A DNA stretch of 64,000 nt from Isoetes taiwanensis (taxonomy: Eukaryota > Streptophyta > Lycopodiopsida > Isoetales > Isoetaceae): the NCBI GenBank assembly GCA_021234155.1, contig JAJEKV010000004.1:28044919-28108918 (forward strand). The letters run 5' to 3'. The notes beneath the pieces are model-generated. The model saw only the letters and a program-made list of their open reading frames with translations, did not search any database and was not told the origin of the DNA. Position numbers and translations under genes: made by a program. This document shows positions 1 through 11,405 of this stretch, in pieces (position 1 is the first letter of the stretch; each line of letters opens with the position of its first letter).

Positions 1-1300
1 GTCTCTGGCTCTTCAATCCAGCACGATTCCTCGTCTAGCTGTATGATTCTGGATGAACTTTGCCAGGTCGTTGTATGCTATAGCTTGTGTCTTAGGGTCC
101 CATGAGTGATCAAGAACAGCCACTAGTACACTTGGAAAGACTTGGAACGCGTACAGAAAGCCTTTCTGGTTCGAGTGCTTGAAGTCAAGTCTATGGTCCC
201 ATATCAAATGCTTCTGCAAAGAATTGCTTTCTGCCTCTGCAAACGAATGCCCTGGACCGTCACATCATATACTATCAGAAAGTGATTAGCATGGGATACT
301 CTGACCTTATGAATCTCACTTACGCTATGGCCATAGATCCACAATGTCTTAAATCATAATTGAAGGAGAGATGAGCCATATGGTTCCCCAGATGGAATGT
401 GCAAAAAACAAGGGTATACATGCATAACAAGGAGGATCACAATCGCCTCAAATAGTATCTGAAGCATGTTTCCAAAGTAAGCTTTGGGATAACAATGCTT
501 TGGAGTTAGTAAAGACATCCTACTACGACCGCCAGATTAATCCTACGTTTGTCAGGGGTTCGCAGCGGTACTTGTCAAAATTTTTTCCCATGAAACAATG
601 TAGAGCCATTGCATCCATTCGCACAAAAGCACACCACCTCAGAATCGAGACAGATAGATGGATCTTGGAAGAGCGAGAAACTAGGGTATGCCAATGTTTT
701 TGGACTTATTGAAGACTAGTAATGGTGCCACATTAATGAATTTATAGAAATGAATCGCATTGCCTTGTAATTTAACAACCAGCTAATTATATACATGATA
801 TGAATCAACCGGTGAAGCATCTCTTCATCTATTGGGGGGGGCGATGTTGTCCCGTATGCGTACCGTACCATACGTACTGTATGTATTTTAAAAAAATACG
901 TTTTTTTCAGCCATACGTACCTTACGTACGTTTGGAGTATTTTTTAAAAATCAAAAAACAGTATTTAAATAGAATAAAACAGTGAAATGTTAGTTTGCTA
1001 TCTAGGAGGCCTAGGTTCAATTCCTGGTAAGTGCAAGTTTACTGTTCTGTGAAAAACAAGTAGTATTTAAAAAAAAAAAAAAAGCGTCGGGGTATTTTTT
1101 TAAAAATACATTACAAATCTGATGCGGAATGGATCCTTTTCAAAAATCTGGCGTATTTTGCAACAGGGAGGAGGGAGGGAGGGAGGGAGGAGAGAAGAGA
1201 TGAAATAAAATCTGGTGATTATGTCCGTGAGACTGCCAGGTTTATAAGACATTCAACATTATAAAACAAATCATCTAATGCATACTCTGATAGCAATGCA
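1..1300. other. Anonymous stretch with palindromic AT tracts
   Basis: No gene is recognisable here. Around 850-1110 the sequence repeats short self-complementary words such as CATACGTAC and GTATTTTTAAAAATAC, which gives a locally palindromic tract. At about 1005-1030 there is a short GGTTCAATTCC word that resembles a Pol III B box, but I see no convincing A box or poly-A tail, so no SINE is called. A G-rich microsatellite follows at 1166-1192. Confidence 0.4.
1166..1192 (+). repeat. G-rich (GGGA)n tract with G-quadruplex potential
   Basis: Five or more GGG runs separated by one to three bases (gggaggagggagggagggag). This satisfies the usual G3+N1-7 pattern for a G-quadruplex on the plus strand. 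No gene is recognised next to it. Confidence 0.6.
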
Positions 1301-1343
1301 TTAGTCTCCCCTACCTAACTCATCTACTTTTAAGGTTCTTAAA

Positions 1344-2626
1344 CTAAAGAACGCCATCAACAGGACATACATCATACTTCTCTCGAATATCTCTGTAAGC
1401 ATGGCAATGTAGATGTGCATGTTCCTCATCTTCAAGTATCCCTGCCTCACATATCTTACATAGTCTAAGCTCATGAGGAATGTCATTCCACCTACCTACT
1501 TCAACACCAAACCTATGTGAGCTTAGTCGCATCCTGCAGATGGCATGCCTATGCTTTGGAAATCCCCTCTGCAGATCTCCAGGTCCTCTAAAGAACATTC
1601 ATTTTGAACCATGTGCAGATATCATCTTTATGCAAAGATAAATTATGAATATTCATCCCCCATCGTGCCATCCACTAAGTGGCATCAGCAAACCAGCCCT
1701 TAGCCCATGTCTCTTCCAAAGCCAAGCATGGTAAAATTTCTTCAGACATAATATGCAACACCGTATAGACGTAATTAAGGAGTCTGCAAAGCTCCCCTGC
1801 CTCCAGTGTGAGCATCCCACATTCTGCTAACATCATATCATAGGAACTTTGCATTATTGTTCCAGGTTCAGATCGAAAGAATTTTTTTGAACTTTCTCAA
1901 CCTTTTTCCAAGTCTTCAATGCCAATATAGGACCCCATACTTCACATCCATACAAAAGCACAGATTGTCCAGTGTTATATTAAGCATGCTTTTCAAGCTA
2001 AAGTTCCATATCTTTGCTTTGGCACATCTATGTTGCAATATAGTGACCGAGGATACACCTGTTTTACTCCCACATTGCTCTCCAACAAAATCATTACAAG
2101 ATTTTACATATGGAAATGACAACTAAACCAATATCTTTTCATATAGCTTTCCAACCGCTTGTCTGTATTCAACTGGAATGCTTAAATCATCCATTATTTC
2201 TCATAGATTTTTTCTGTTTCACTATATGAAAGGCAACATATAGGGGCTTCTTTTTCCCGACAACAGAATCTATCATTGCACATATAGTGATCAAATGATC
2301 AATTGTGGACCTTCTGGGTCTGAACTTAGCTTCGGCTTTAGCATTATTATCCTTAGTCCACATACTAATTTTGAATCCAGAATAACTGCAAAAGTTTAGC
2401 ATATAAACTACTAACCATGATCATTCGATAATTAGCTGGATCCAATTCATCGCCTGCTTTTTGGAGTGGAACTAATCTGTTTATTTGCCATGCTTGCGGG
2501 AAGCCCTCTCGTAGCACTGCATTAAACAATTTTAACAAGATATTCACCCGCCCACTTAAACATTTCAACTATAAGACCGTCCGCATCAGTAGCTGTTAGA
2601 GCGTATTCATGGGATGATAGCAATAT
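1344..2626 (-). pseudogene. LINE (non-LTR retrotransposon) reverse transcriptase relic
   Basis: Reading the minus strand from 2626 down, successive frames give pieces of a plant LINE ORF2 in the right order. First comes ATDADGLIVEMFKWAG, then REGFPQAWQINRLVPLQKAG and DPANYRMIMVS (fingers of the RT). Next is FRPRRSTIDHLITI (motif after the NYRPI-type block), then a GSKTGV block resembling the G-x-KQGCPLSP region. Then VLLYGCEVWG, WLMPL-like connection sequence, and finally a cysteine/histidine zinc-finger tail CKICEAGILEDEEHAHLHCH at about 1400-1460. The catalytic YADD segment that should lie near 2000 is missing, and there are many frameshifts and stops. The element is dead. Its 5' half (endonuclease) is not visible. 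Family assignment is secure; the exact clade is not. Confidence 0.85.
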
Positions 2627-5600
2627 AAGATGATTGGAATAGGGCCCAATGAACAATAGTTGATGTGTGCGCATCTCATGCCCAATTAGTCTCAAATGGG
2701 TTAACATAATAATCTCCTTTTCTTGCATCACCTATAAAGATGTAAATTGATACGCCATTAGTACGCACTTATTTACATATGCCATGTTTATTAGATATTT
2801 TTTCCACTCGTATCATATGAAGTCAAAGTGCTATCTTAGAATTTCTTATATGTTATGTGGCTTGACAATTTTGCAAGTGTAATATGCAGACTTTTGCCAC
2901 ATAGTAGGTAACATTGTTTTATAATTCCCAAATTCTACCTTTCAACCTTGTCAAAAGTGCATTATTTATAGCACAATCAACATGTATATTTCAATATACG
3001 GATTAAGGCATATGAAAGATATTTGTACTTCAAGTAGACTTTATTGAATTGTACATAGAATGTTGTATTCCTTGATAGCTATGCTAAGAAATTCGATTCA
3101 CAATATAACATAAAAATGAGAAGGAGACAGAAAGTTTTTTTGGGTTACCCCTAGGGGGCAAACCCTTGTTTATCTGGGTTTATGGGATATTCTAAATATA
3201 TACTAGTATATACCTCGAATGTGCCAATGACTGCTCCAAACCCATTCTTTGTTTGTAAATGTGGCGGTCATTTCAATTCTTTGGGCAACCCGGTGGAAAC
3301 CGGTTAAGCGCAGTGCGTAGCTCAAAACATTTCCGCTTGCGGCTTGTAAATGTAGGAACATCTCTTCGGTATAGCAGCGGATAGCTTGTAGTTTGTGATA
3401 GGTCCTAAGATTCACCTTCCTCCCAATCGAAACTCCATCCATATCTTGATATACACGAGCAGCTAGGGGCGGTAATGTTTATTTCATTGTTTATTTCGTT
3501 GTATACAAGAAATACAATGGGACATGGTGAGGCATACATTATCACCTTAATCTCTATTATATTGATGTTTGGCATGCCACTTATAATTGGCAAATGGTTA
3601 CAGGTGCCACAAAATGCTCCGGCAGGGTAGGATAAGCCTTTCATGTTCTTCCATAAGAAATATCTTCTTCAAGACAGTTTCTGATTTGAAACTATCCTAA
3701 AGATCTGAGGGGGATGGCAGTAGGCGTGACCTTTTGTGTTAAATAATTAAAGGTAAGTATGAAAAGATGAGGCTGATTTGGATTTTGTTACGAGACTTTT
3801 TTTTGTTCTTCTTTGAAGTCAGCGATTAAATTTTGAGAGGTGAGCGATGATACGGTTCTTCTCCTTTCACTCAACGGAGATGATGGCTATAGGAAAAATG
3901 CTTTGCTTTGCCTGCGAAGAATTTCACATTTGATGGCTTATTTGCATGGAGCTTCTATCTCCGGCCAGTGCTTAAGGTGACTTGAAAAAGACAAGCAGAA
4001 AGATTAGTTTCTTTTCACACTTTGTAAGTTAGCATTTGCAGTAAAGGCTCTCTATTTATTTTTTGTTTCAAATTTTCTTCTAGCATCTGAGTTTTCACCG
4101 CTTGACACAATCACTTGAACTTGGTTACGGAGAAAGGCTTGAGGTTATTTTCCTTGCTAGATGTAATGCGCTCATGTTGTTTCTCTCTTTTAGGGGACTA
4201 TATTCTACCAAGATCTTGGATGGATGTAAGCTCAATGAGTTTTATTTGCTTATTTGCACAAAAAGGGGGCGTGAGGATATAACCATGTTTGTCACGTTCA
4301 GATATATGGACGTATCCATAAGGTGTAAGAATATTATAGCGCATTAGAAATACTGAAATGTTTTAGCATTTATGCACTTATTTATGTGTATGATGTTGCT
4401 CTGTATTGCCAACTTTGTCTTGAGCAGTCCCAATTTAAAATGACATAGTATGATGTGTGTCATCATTGACATCATTTGTTAACATAGAATGATGTTTCTT
4501 TAACGCAGGCAACCATCAAATATTTTGATTGCGCTAGAACTTATTAACTCTGTTAGTTCACTTGTTTCATGAGTTTTCAGGATAGAAAGCATGATCTGTT
4601 TTATTGTTGTATATGTATATGCAAGAATAACCTAAGTAAGAGGGAACCCTGTTGTTTGTGGAAATCAAAATCGTGGTGTTTGTAGAAACCTAGAACGTCC
4701 TAGAGGAATGATTTTGTAGGTGATAGCTAAGATGTAGATAAAAATCAAAGCATTACATCGAAAGAGTAAGGACAAACAAAAAAAAAAAATATTTTTTTTA
4801 ATGTGATATACACATCAAAAAGCATAATTATTCTTTCTTTTGCCCTGCAAATCTCCTCGGAGACCCATTTATGAACAATTTCTAGGACTCAAGTGTTAAA
4901 ACATTACATGTAGCATTGTTAGTTACAGTTAGCAATCTGTTGGAACATACAGGTCATCATTGTGCAACATACAGGTTGCCCACATTTCAACAATACTTAT
5001 GATTCAGACAATTAGGTGTATTTCCTAGTAATTCTTTTGTTTTGCTCCTTCCTATTGGGCTATGACGCGAATGTAGCAGAAAGATATATAGCAGCGGGCA
5101 CAAATGCATGCCTAGTATGATTAGAAATTTTAAAGAAAGAGGATGTCTGCAATACTTCAATCTTAAAGTTCAAAACTTTAGAAGGTATGTATCTGCGATG
5201 GAAAGATGATATGTCATCTCGTTACATTTAAAAAAAAAACTCTTCTATGGTGTTCATCATTCTGTTAGGTGTTAAAGTATGGCGCTTCTTGATTCCAGTT
5301 TATATTATTTACATAATGTAATGGTCAAAAAAGGTTTCATATTAAAGTTGAAGAATGGATATGTACCAAGAAGGAACATTTTAACTTTCTCGGGTCCTTT
5401 ATCTTACAAGAAGAATCTACATTATTTGTATTTTGCAGCATTAAAAAAATATCGACTCTGTCTCCACTTTCCGGTGAGCTATGAATGTATACAAGTGCAC
5501 GGAGGAAAACAAATATACTACATTTAAGTATGACACCTATTAAGCAATTTTGACACTTGGATTTTGGAATCAATTTTCTTCATATGTCCAAATTTGGCTT

Positions 5601-5800
5601 ATCACGTTTCTCCAATACGTGACTTCATAAGCTAGATGGTGATACTCCTCTCTTGAAGAATCATCAAGTTGAAGGTCGTTACATTATCCGTAACAACTTT
5701 TCATTTATTATCTCAATGCAAGTAGCTATACCCAATCTTTGTTGTTAGATGCCATGCAACATGAAGAAATGGGAGCGAGGGTACATATCATCTGCGACAA
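2627..5800. other. Anonymous AT-rich intergenic DNA
   Basis: No coding region, RNA gene or repeat with clear ends is recognisable. The open frames in this stretch (for example 3203-3644 minus, 4102-4347 plus, 5279-5573) are short and low in complexity and match no family I know. A palindromic CCCCTAGGGG lies at 3149-3158. Confidence 0.4.
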
Positions 5801-5834
5801 TAGGGTCTCTGGCGACCTCGCATCGAAGGTGGAT

Positions 5835-5931
5835 CGGTTAATGTAAAATGGGGTAAGAGTGATATGAAGTATCATAAATTGGAGATGCCTTGGATATATT
5901 GCTAGAGATTGTCTACATGAAGATGAATGAC
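5835..5931 (+). pseudogene. Possible retrotransposon gag zinc-knuckle scrap
   Basis: In one plus frame the sequence reads WRCLGYIARDCLHEDE and then stops. This resembles the second half of a CCHC zinc knuckle (C-x-x-C-x-x-x-GHIARDC) of a Copia- or Gypsy-type gag, with His replaced by Tyr and the first cysteine pair damaged. Only about 20 residues can be compared, so this is a weak call. Confidence 0.3.
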
Positions 5932-5981
5932 CAACAACAAGTGATGGGCGGAACCATCTAGTGCTCTTGACTTGTCGACAA

Positions 5982-6330
5982 TTGAGGCCGGTTGTCTTTT
6001 ATCCCTGGGTTGTTACAATTATGATCTGAAATCTGAGTCACCAAGGATGTATGGATTTGAATCGTGCAAAAAGATCAAAGGGGCACTGTGTAGTGAAGGC
6101 TGTGTGGTGTTGTGGTGGAGATGTGTGAGTGCGTGTGGTGGAGCAAGGATATATGGATCTTATAAGCGAGCGGTCGTCTTTGAGGCCATTTGTTTTTTTA
6201 TCTCGGTGGGTTGTTACAATTATGATCTAAAAATCGATCCACGAAGGATAAATGGATGCGGATGCGTGCCAGACGGATAAGCGACACTGTGTGCCTTGTG
6301 GTGGAGATGAGTGGTCTATGTGATGAATCA
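5982..6330 (+). repeat. Imperfect tandem duplication, period about 197 bp
   Basis: The words GGGTTGTTACAATTATGATCT, CAAGGAT/GAAGGAT, GACACTGTGTG and TTGTGGTGGAGATG recur in the same order at about 5982-6122 and again at 6180-6310. A decayed third partial unit (AAGGATATGTGGATTTGAAT) follows to about 6350. Downstream to 6480 the sequence is rich in GTGTGGTGGA words. No coding function is evident. Confidence 0.6.
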
Positions 6331-6350
6331 AGGATATGTGGATTTGAATC

Positions 6351-7255
6351 TGTGTAGAGAGATCATGGGACCTGTATGGTGGATTTTTGTAGTGGAGCTA
6401 GATGGTCTTTGTGGTAGAGCTGTATGGTGAACCTGTGTGGTTAATGAGCTGTGTGGTGGACGTGGGCGGTTGATTATGTGTATGGTTCAGCCACTTATAT
6501 GATCGTTACAAGTAGACTATTACGATTTGAGCTAGAATCTATGAAAGATCTAGCAGTCGTAGCCGCTTGGGGAGGGCTCCTTGAGCATAGCCCATAAAGG
6601 CCTAAAAGAATGTAGGCCTTATATGCCAAGTCACCTTTTGGAAAGGTCTTGGGAGGAAAGGTAAGAGCTCAACATCTAAGGAGGAGTTAGTGATGCAAAT
6701 GGGTACCATCACCTTCACAAAATATCAATGTTTTAAAATAGCAATTTTGATTTACTGTAAAAACATGACTTTCAAGTATGATTTAAGCCACTTCACCCTC
6801 TGGCCAGGGAGGGCAACCCTCCGTGCGCAGCACCTTGTTCTTCTTGATATTTCTATTACATTACTTGTTGACATGTAGGATATGTACATTTGTTGAAGTA
6901 AACAAACTAAAATGCTGAAGGGAAGGGGCAGTGATCAAGAGGACGAGGAGGTTGGATGTACCATCCACGCTCATCTTGAACAAGTCCACTATTAGCCTCG
7001 CCACCAATTAGCTACAATGTTGTTCTCCTTTCTCAAAAATGAGAGAGAACTTGTTTACAAGGGCAACATCTCGACCCATTGTAGATTTAAAGGTTTACCT
7101 CTCCCTTGATAGCCATCCACAAGATGGAGATAAGCCTCAAAGGTTATGGTGGTTACAAAGGGGAGGAAAGAGGGCTTAAGATATGGAGAGTCATCAGCGG
7201 TGGTGAGGCTCGACACCAGCGTGAGAATAGGACGAGGGAAGGCCCTTTACAAATT
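6351..7255. other. Anonymous intergenic DNA
   Basis: I see no supported gene. GT-rich simple sequence runs to about 6480 and is followed by unremarkable sequence up to the phospholipase relic. Confidence 0.35.
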
Positions 7256-7259
7256 AGGG

Positions 7260-8293
7260 ACAAGGGTTGAGGCTCTCATTGATAAAAAGCCGGGCATTTT
7301 AGGAGCGAGATCCTTTTCATTAACAACCCGAGGACTTTAACCCCTAGCTCTTCAACTCTTTTGCTAAAGGCTTCATTACCTACTCTAGGAGCACCAAAGG
7401 AGATAAGCGAAACCGGTATCAACCCACGAGGCGAGGCGGATTCAGCAATGTCATAACTATTGATAAGGCCAAAGAGCTCCACCCAAGCTATGGCGATTGA
7501 TGGTAACTCTTGAGATCTTCATGGGGATACCGTGGACCAATCTGGTTAATTCTTCCATGACACGCTCTCGGCACTTTTGCTAGCTTGGTTTTTGCAAGTA
7601 TAGAGATGAAGGAAACACGCTTCGCTTTCACATCATCAATTTACGGATTGGTGGCGGTGGAGAAAATCCTTGATTTTTCCAGCCATTCAATCTTGAAACG
7701 CGTGCCTCTCCAAGCAACTACTATATTTCTTCTTCCGAGCGGTGTGGGTTTCCTCGGAATTAGACCTTTGCTACAAATCCCATCCAATTGCAACCCCTTA
7801 TGGGGATTTGTTGGGCAGATCGATCTGGAATTCGAACAAGATGCATAAATATATTTGGTTACCTCATAGTTTGTATCCACGAGACCAACTGCTCGGCAAA
7901 TCCACATTTTGTATTTGCATGTGCCATGGTATCGTGAATATGGGCAGCTGTCGAAGCAATCATAACAGACCTGTGCAAATTCCCCATATTTTATTATCTC
8001 AGACCTTAGATCAATGTCCAAAGGGTGAAGCAACCCGTCCCAATCTCTCTCCCCTTGTATGTCTCTCCATTTGAAGAACGCTTAGTTTTAGCCCTTTCTT
8101 TGCGATCTCATTTTCGGATCTGCTGAATTGATATTTCCGGTGCCGAAATGTTATGCATTGGCTGCACCAGATCCTTTGCCATGCTCATGCTCATGCTCAC
8201 CCTTTCATTGCATTGCACAAAGCTGAGGCTGCAAAATGGGAGCGCTCTCGGCATGGCTGGGTAACTCGGCGCCATCGCCATAGCCATAGCCAT
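7260..8293 (-). pseudogene. DAD1-like plastid phospholipase A1 (lipase class 3), broken
   Basis: The minus strand encodes, from 8293 down, a possible transit peptide (repeated Met-Ala, then Ser/Pro-rich). Next are WRDIQGERDWDGLLHPLDID-type sequence (the conserved N-terminal block of PLA1-I and PLA1-II enzymes, about 8085-8020) and YGEFAQVCYDCFD. Then come RRNIVVAWRGT (7705-7675), the nucleophile region at about 7500 and ISFGAPRVGNEAFSKRVEEL (7420-7350). A short NEKDLAPKMPG-type block follows just before the end. In the family these acylhydrolases release fatty acids from chloroplast lipids, which can feed jasmonate synthesis. The nucleophile motif reads R-H-S-L-G-G where the family has G-H-S-L-G-G. 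Several frameshifts split the reading frame, and the C-terminal third with the catalytic His is missing. It is a truncated pseudogene, although some frameshifts could be sequencing errors. Confidence 0.8.
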
Positions 8294-8300
8294 AGCTCAG
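8155..8300. repeat. Short microsatellites (CATGCT)n and (CATAGC)n
   Basis: CATGCTCATGCTCATGCTCA lies near 8178-8197 and ATAGCCATAGCCATAGC near 8279-8295. On the minus strand they encode the Met-Ser and Met-Ala runs at the N-terminus of the phospholipase relic. Confidence 0.7.
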
Positions 8301-10170
8301 CAGCAGGTTCCAGATTGGGGAGGTTCCTCCCCAGAATTTCCGGTTGAAGTTGTTAAAATCCGGTTTCTTTAATAGATGCCGGAAAATTTCCGGTCAAAAT
8401 TTTGTAAAATGCTTGTTAAATCCGGCAAATTAGAGGATATTTTCTAAAAAATCGAGTAAGTAGCAACAAAGCACGGCATTTTGCGGGTTTAAGCAAAATC
8501 TAATCTGGAGGCCTGCTCAGCAGTTCACTGCTCACGAATTCAGCTGCCACGTCACCAGGTTGCAATCCTGAATCATGGGTCATGCCATGTGGAATCAAGA
8601 ACGCGACACGTGTAACAAATCTAGAACGCTAGCTATAATGGTTAAGATTTTGTAAAAGGGCGGAATTGATTCAGGTACAGAGGAGCATCGGAATAGCGGT
8701 GCTGGGGTCGGATTGATGCAGGAGCTCAATCGGCAATGTTTTGATCTGCCACTGAGAATTTTGGCGCGCATAAAACTGGAGTCGGGCTTGTTGGTGTAGA
8801 AATCGCGAAGACGCCGATATCGTGGCAGTAGACTAATCTGAGACGAATCATTTCAGTGTGATTCGGATTGCAGAAGAACAGCGGCATTAATTGCAGCGTG
8901 AAGCAATCGTGGAGCAAATCCGATTTTCTGTAGGCAGTGCAGAGATTTGCTGTTGTGGAGCCAGGATTTTGAGTCTGGATTCTGCTGGTCAGTAGGGGCG
9001 GCTCTGTTTTCTAAAACCTGAGTGTTGATTTGCGAATGCCTGTGAAGAGGCTCTGAAGTGTTGGAAGAAGATCAGAAAACAAGCATTTATGTGGGATTCA
9101 CATGAGGTTTTTCTTCGGTGGTTTATTTTGCGCGACTTTCTTCTGGCGGTGCCAGCAGGCTGCAAGTTCTATTCACATGGGCCGATGAAGGTTAAGGAAA
9201 ACCCATGAAATCTTCTCAAAGCGGTGCTGCAAATGAGGAGGAACACAGCAACAGATAGGGTGGCAACAGATGAAATGTCAATATCAAATCAATGCGGAGG
9301 GGCCAGTAGATGAAATGTCGGGTAGTCTTCGGAAGGCAGCCCCCCTCTGACGTGGCATTATGTCAGCCCTTGATTTGCAAATTGTATGGTCTGGATCCAT
9401 GCCACGTCATGTGGAGGGGCTGTAAAGTCGTGGAGATAGGGTCCAGAGGCCCCTCTAATTGAATGAAATGAATTGAATTGAATTGAATAGAATAATGTAG
9501 GGTTCAGATGGTTATATCCGGCTGACTCCCGGCTAATACGTCATGGTCAGCGCTGACAGTTTTATTCAGCCACGTATTCACATGCGGCCAGGTGTTTTTG
9601 TCATCAGATTTCCGACCGCCGTTCAGCTAGCTTAAAAAACAATCGATATTCCCTGAAATATATCTCCTCCGGCTTGTTCTTCCCTTTACTGAGTTCTCCA
9701 TGGCTCAAGATCATCATACATGCTCAATTACAATGAGCGGGAAGATGGGGAGGATGCTTTTGAGCAACTATTTCAATGCATCGTACAAGGCGGAGGGTAA
9801 TCTGGTCTTCTTACGTAGAAAAGTGGCTACCATTGAATGTGTTTTTCATATGGGCTGATATATTGCCAAGCTGGATTGGATCGTAGTCAGACCTGCAAGT
9901 CTATTTGAAGTCTCATTTGCATCTCATAAGTTGCAATTTCAATGTCTCTTTCCTCTCAGCAATTTGCAAATTGTAATTGTTACTTGCGGCTCATTTGCAT
10001 CCTTTTTTTTGCAACTCCATTAGCTAGAGGTCTTTTTGAATAGCGGTTATGTCCTTCAAAGCTCCGGCTAAATTGTGACTCCACGAACAGATCTTCGGTC
10101 GCCTTGACTTTGTTTTCTTGCCATTCAAACTAGAACTACCCTTCTTCTTTGGAAACAACGGGCAACTTCT
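8301..10170. other. Anonymous intergenic DNA with a dispersed repeat word
   Basis: No gene is recognised. A block at 9237-9480 (AATCAATGCGGAGGGGCC, then TCCAGAGGCCCCTC, then a GAATTGAATT microsatellite) recurs in diverged form at 11190-11300. Both are therefore probably copies of one unclassified repeat. An AATTG-type microsatellite lies at 9465-9490. Confidence 0.4.
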
Positions 10171-10173
10171 CTT

Positions 10174-11031
10174 TCAATTCCCTCGATGGAGTATCTTGGC
10201 CATCATCGTTACTATCTTCTTCATCATCTTCAATGACGGTAACCTGATTTTCTTTGGATCCATTTTTTTGCCAATATTTCTACTCATTTTTTTCTTCTTA
10301 GCACCTTGAGATGTGGATGTGTCCCCCGATCTAAATCCTTCATTTGTGGATCCCAGGAAGTCAGGCACATTTTTCGCGAGGAGCCCAAAACTTGATAAAA
10401 GGCGTCGAAATCTTGCCAAGTACTAGGAGTGCCTCCTGTTTTGTTTTCTTTATCCTTTTCTCGCTTATACCTCCTCATCATAAATTCCATCCTATTCTTT
10501 ACTTGCTTTCCTGTATATGATTAGATAAATACTGTTGATCCTCTACTCGCAATAAGATCATAATGCTTGGAGCCAAGGTTTCCATTTAAATTATCACATT
10601 GACTCCACATGAAACCAAACTCATCAAGCAAATTATGCATTTGCATTCGGTGGCCCAGCTGCTTCTTCTTCTCTGGTGCCAAGAACTTCTGAAGTATATA
10701 TCGAGAGGCATTTGGGGTTTGTTTGAGGAAAAGATTCTTGAGAGGGTGTTGGGATTTGGGTGGAGGGAACCACATCGTAATCCTCCTCATACTCAGAAAA
10801 ATTAGATGGAACAGAATTCAAAGCCATACCTGATGGGGCAGAAATCTCCACGGTAGAGCTTCTGGAATTGTGTCGTTGGTGAGGAAAGCCCATTCTCTTT
10901 TTGTTTGAGCATGTGAATGATTCATGGCTGAGTGCTTGGCCGGACTCGGGGGTATCGATTCGGCCAATTACGGGGCATCGGCCAGCGCAAAAACATCTTG
11001 CGATCGCGACTCCGTCTTGAGGCGATTTCAA
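10174..11031 (-). pseudogene. Myb/SANT-like (trihelix-like) DNA-binding protein relic
   Basis: The minus strand reads through three overlapping frames. An N-terminal Ser/Pro-rich part (11031-10633) is followed by LLDEFGFMWSQCDNL-type sequence. Then comes MEFMMRRYKREKDKENKTGG, followed by STWQDFDAFYQVLG (about 10490-10400). The pattern K/R-x-x-Y-K-x-x-K-(6 to 9)-TGG-x-x-S/T-W-x-x-F-x-x-x-x-x-x-L is that of the third helix region of plant Myb/SANT-like and trihelix domains, which are also common in PIF/Harbinger accessory proteins. A lysine-rich tail follows to 10174. Frameshifts join the pieces. It could be a host trihelix gene or a transposon-encoded Myb-like protein; I cannot tell which. Confidence 0.45.
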
Positions 11032-11089
11032 TGCCGATTGACCGGCCGGGGGCTTATAAAAAGGCCCGTCATATGAACCGCCTATAAGA

Positions 11090-11405
11090 AAGAGTGTGAT
11101 ACATAAATATGGTACTCAAGGCGCGTCAGTAGGATGCAATGCTGAGGATGTTTTTGCATGCAACAGACTATGAATGCTTATGATCGAGCGACAGCAACAC
11201 ATAAATGTCCAAGATCAAATCAATGCGGAGGGACGCAAGAGATCGGAGTCCAAGTCCAGAGGCCCCTCCTTATTGAATGGCTGAGCTGGAATTGAATCGA
11301 ATGAGAAAAGGCTGAGATACATAATAAATATGGGGCGCAAAGCGTTGGGAAGGATGCAATCTTGAGGATGATTGCATTGCATGCACATGACTATAAATGC
11401 TTCCA
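11090..11405 (+). repeat. Direct repeat pair, about 205 bp apart
   Basis: TGATACATAAATATGG ... GGATGCAAT ... TTGAGGATG-type sequence, then GCATGCA ... GACTATGAATGCTT, occurs at about 11096-11180 and again at about 11301-11405 with small differences. The intervening block shares words with 9237-9480. It is probably a decayed tandem or nested repeat of unknown class. Confidence 0.5.

Noticed and set aside
960-1040. tRNA or SINE suggested by GGTTCAATTCC
   Set aside because: A B-box-like word only; no A box at the right distance, no cloverleaf and no tail.
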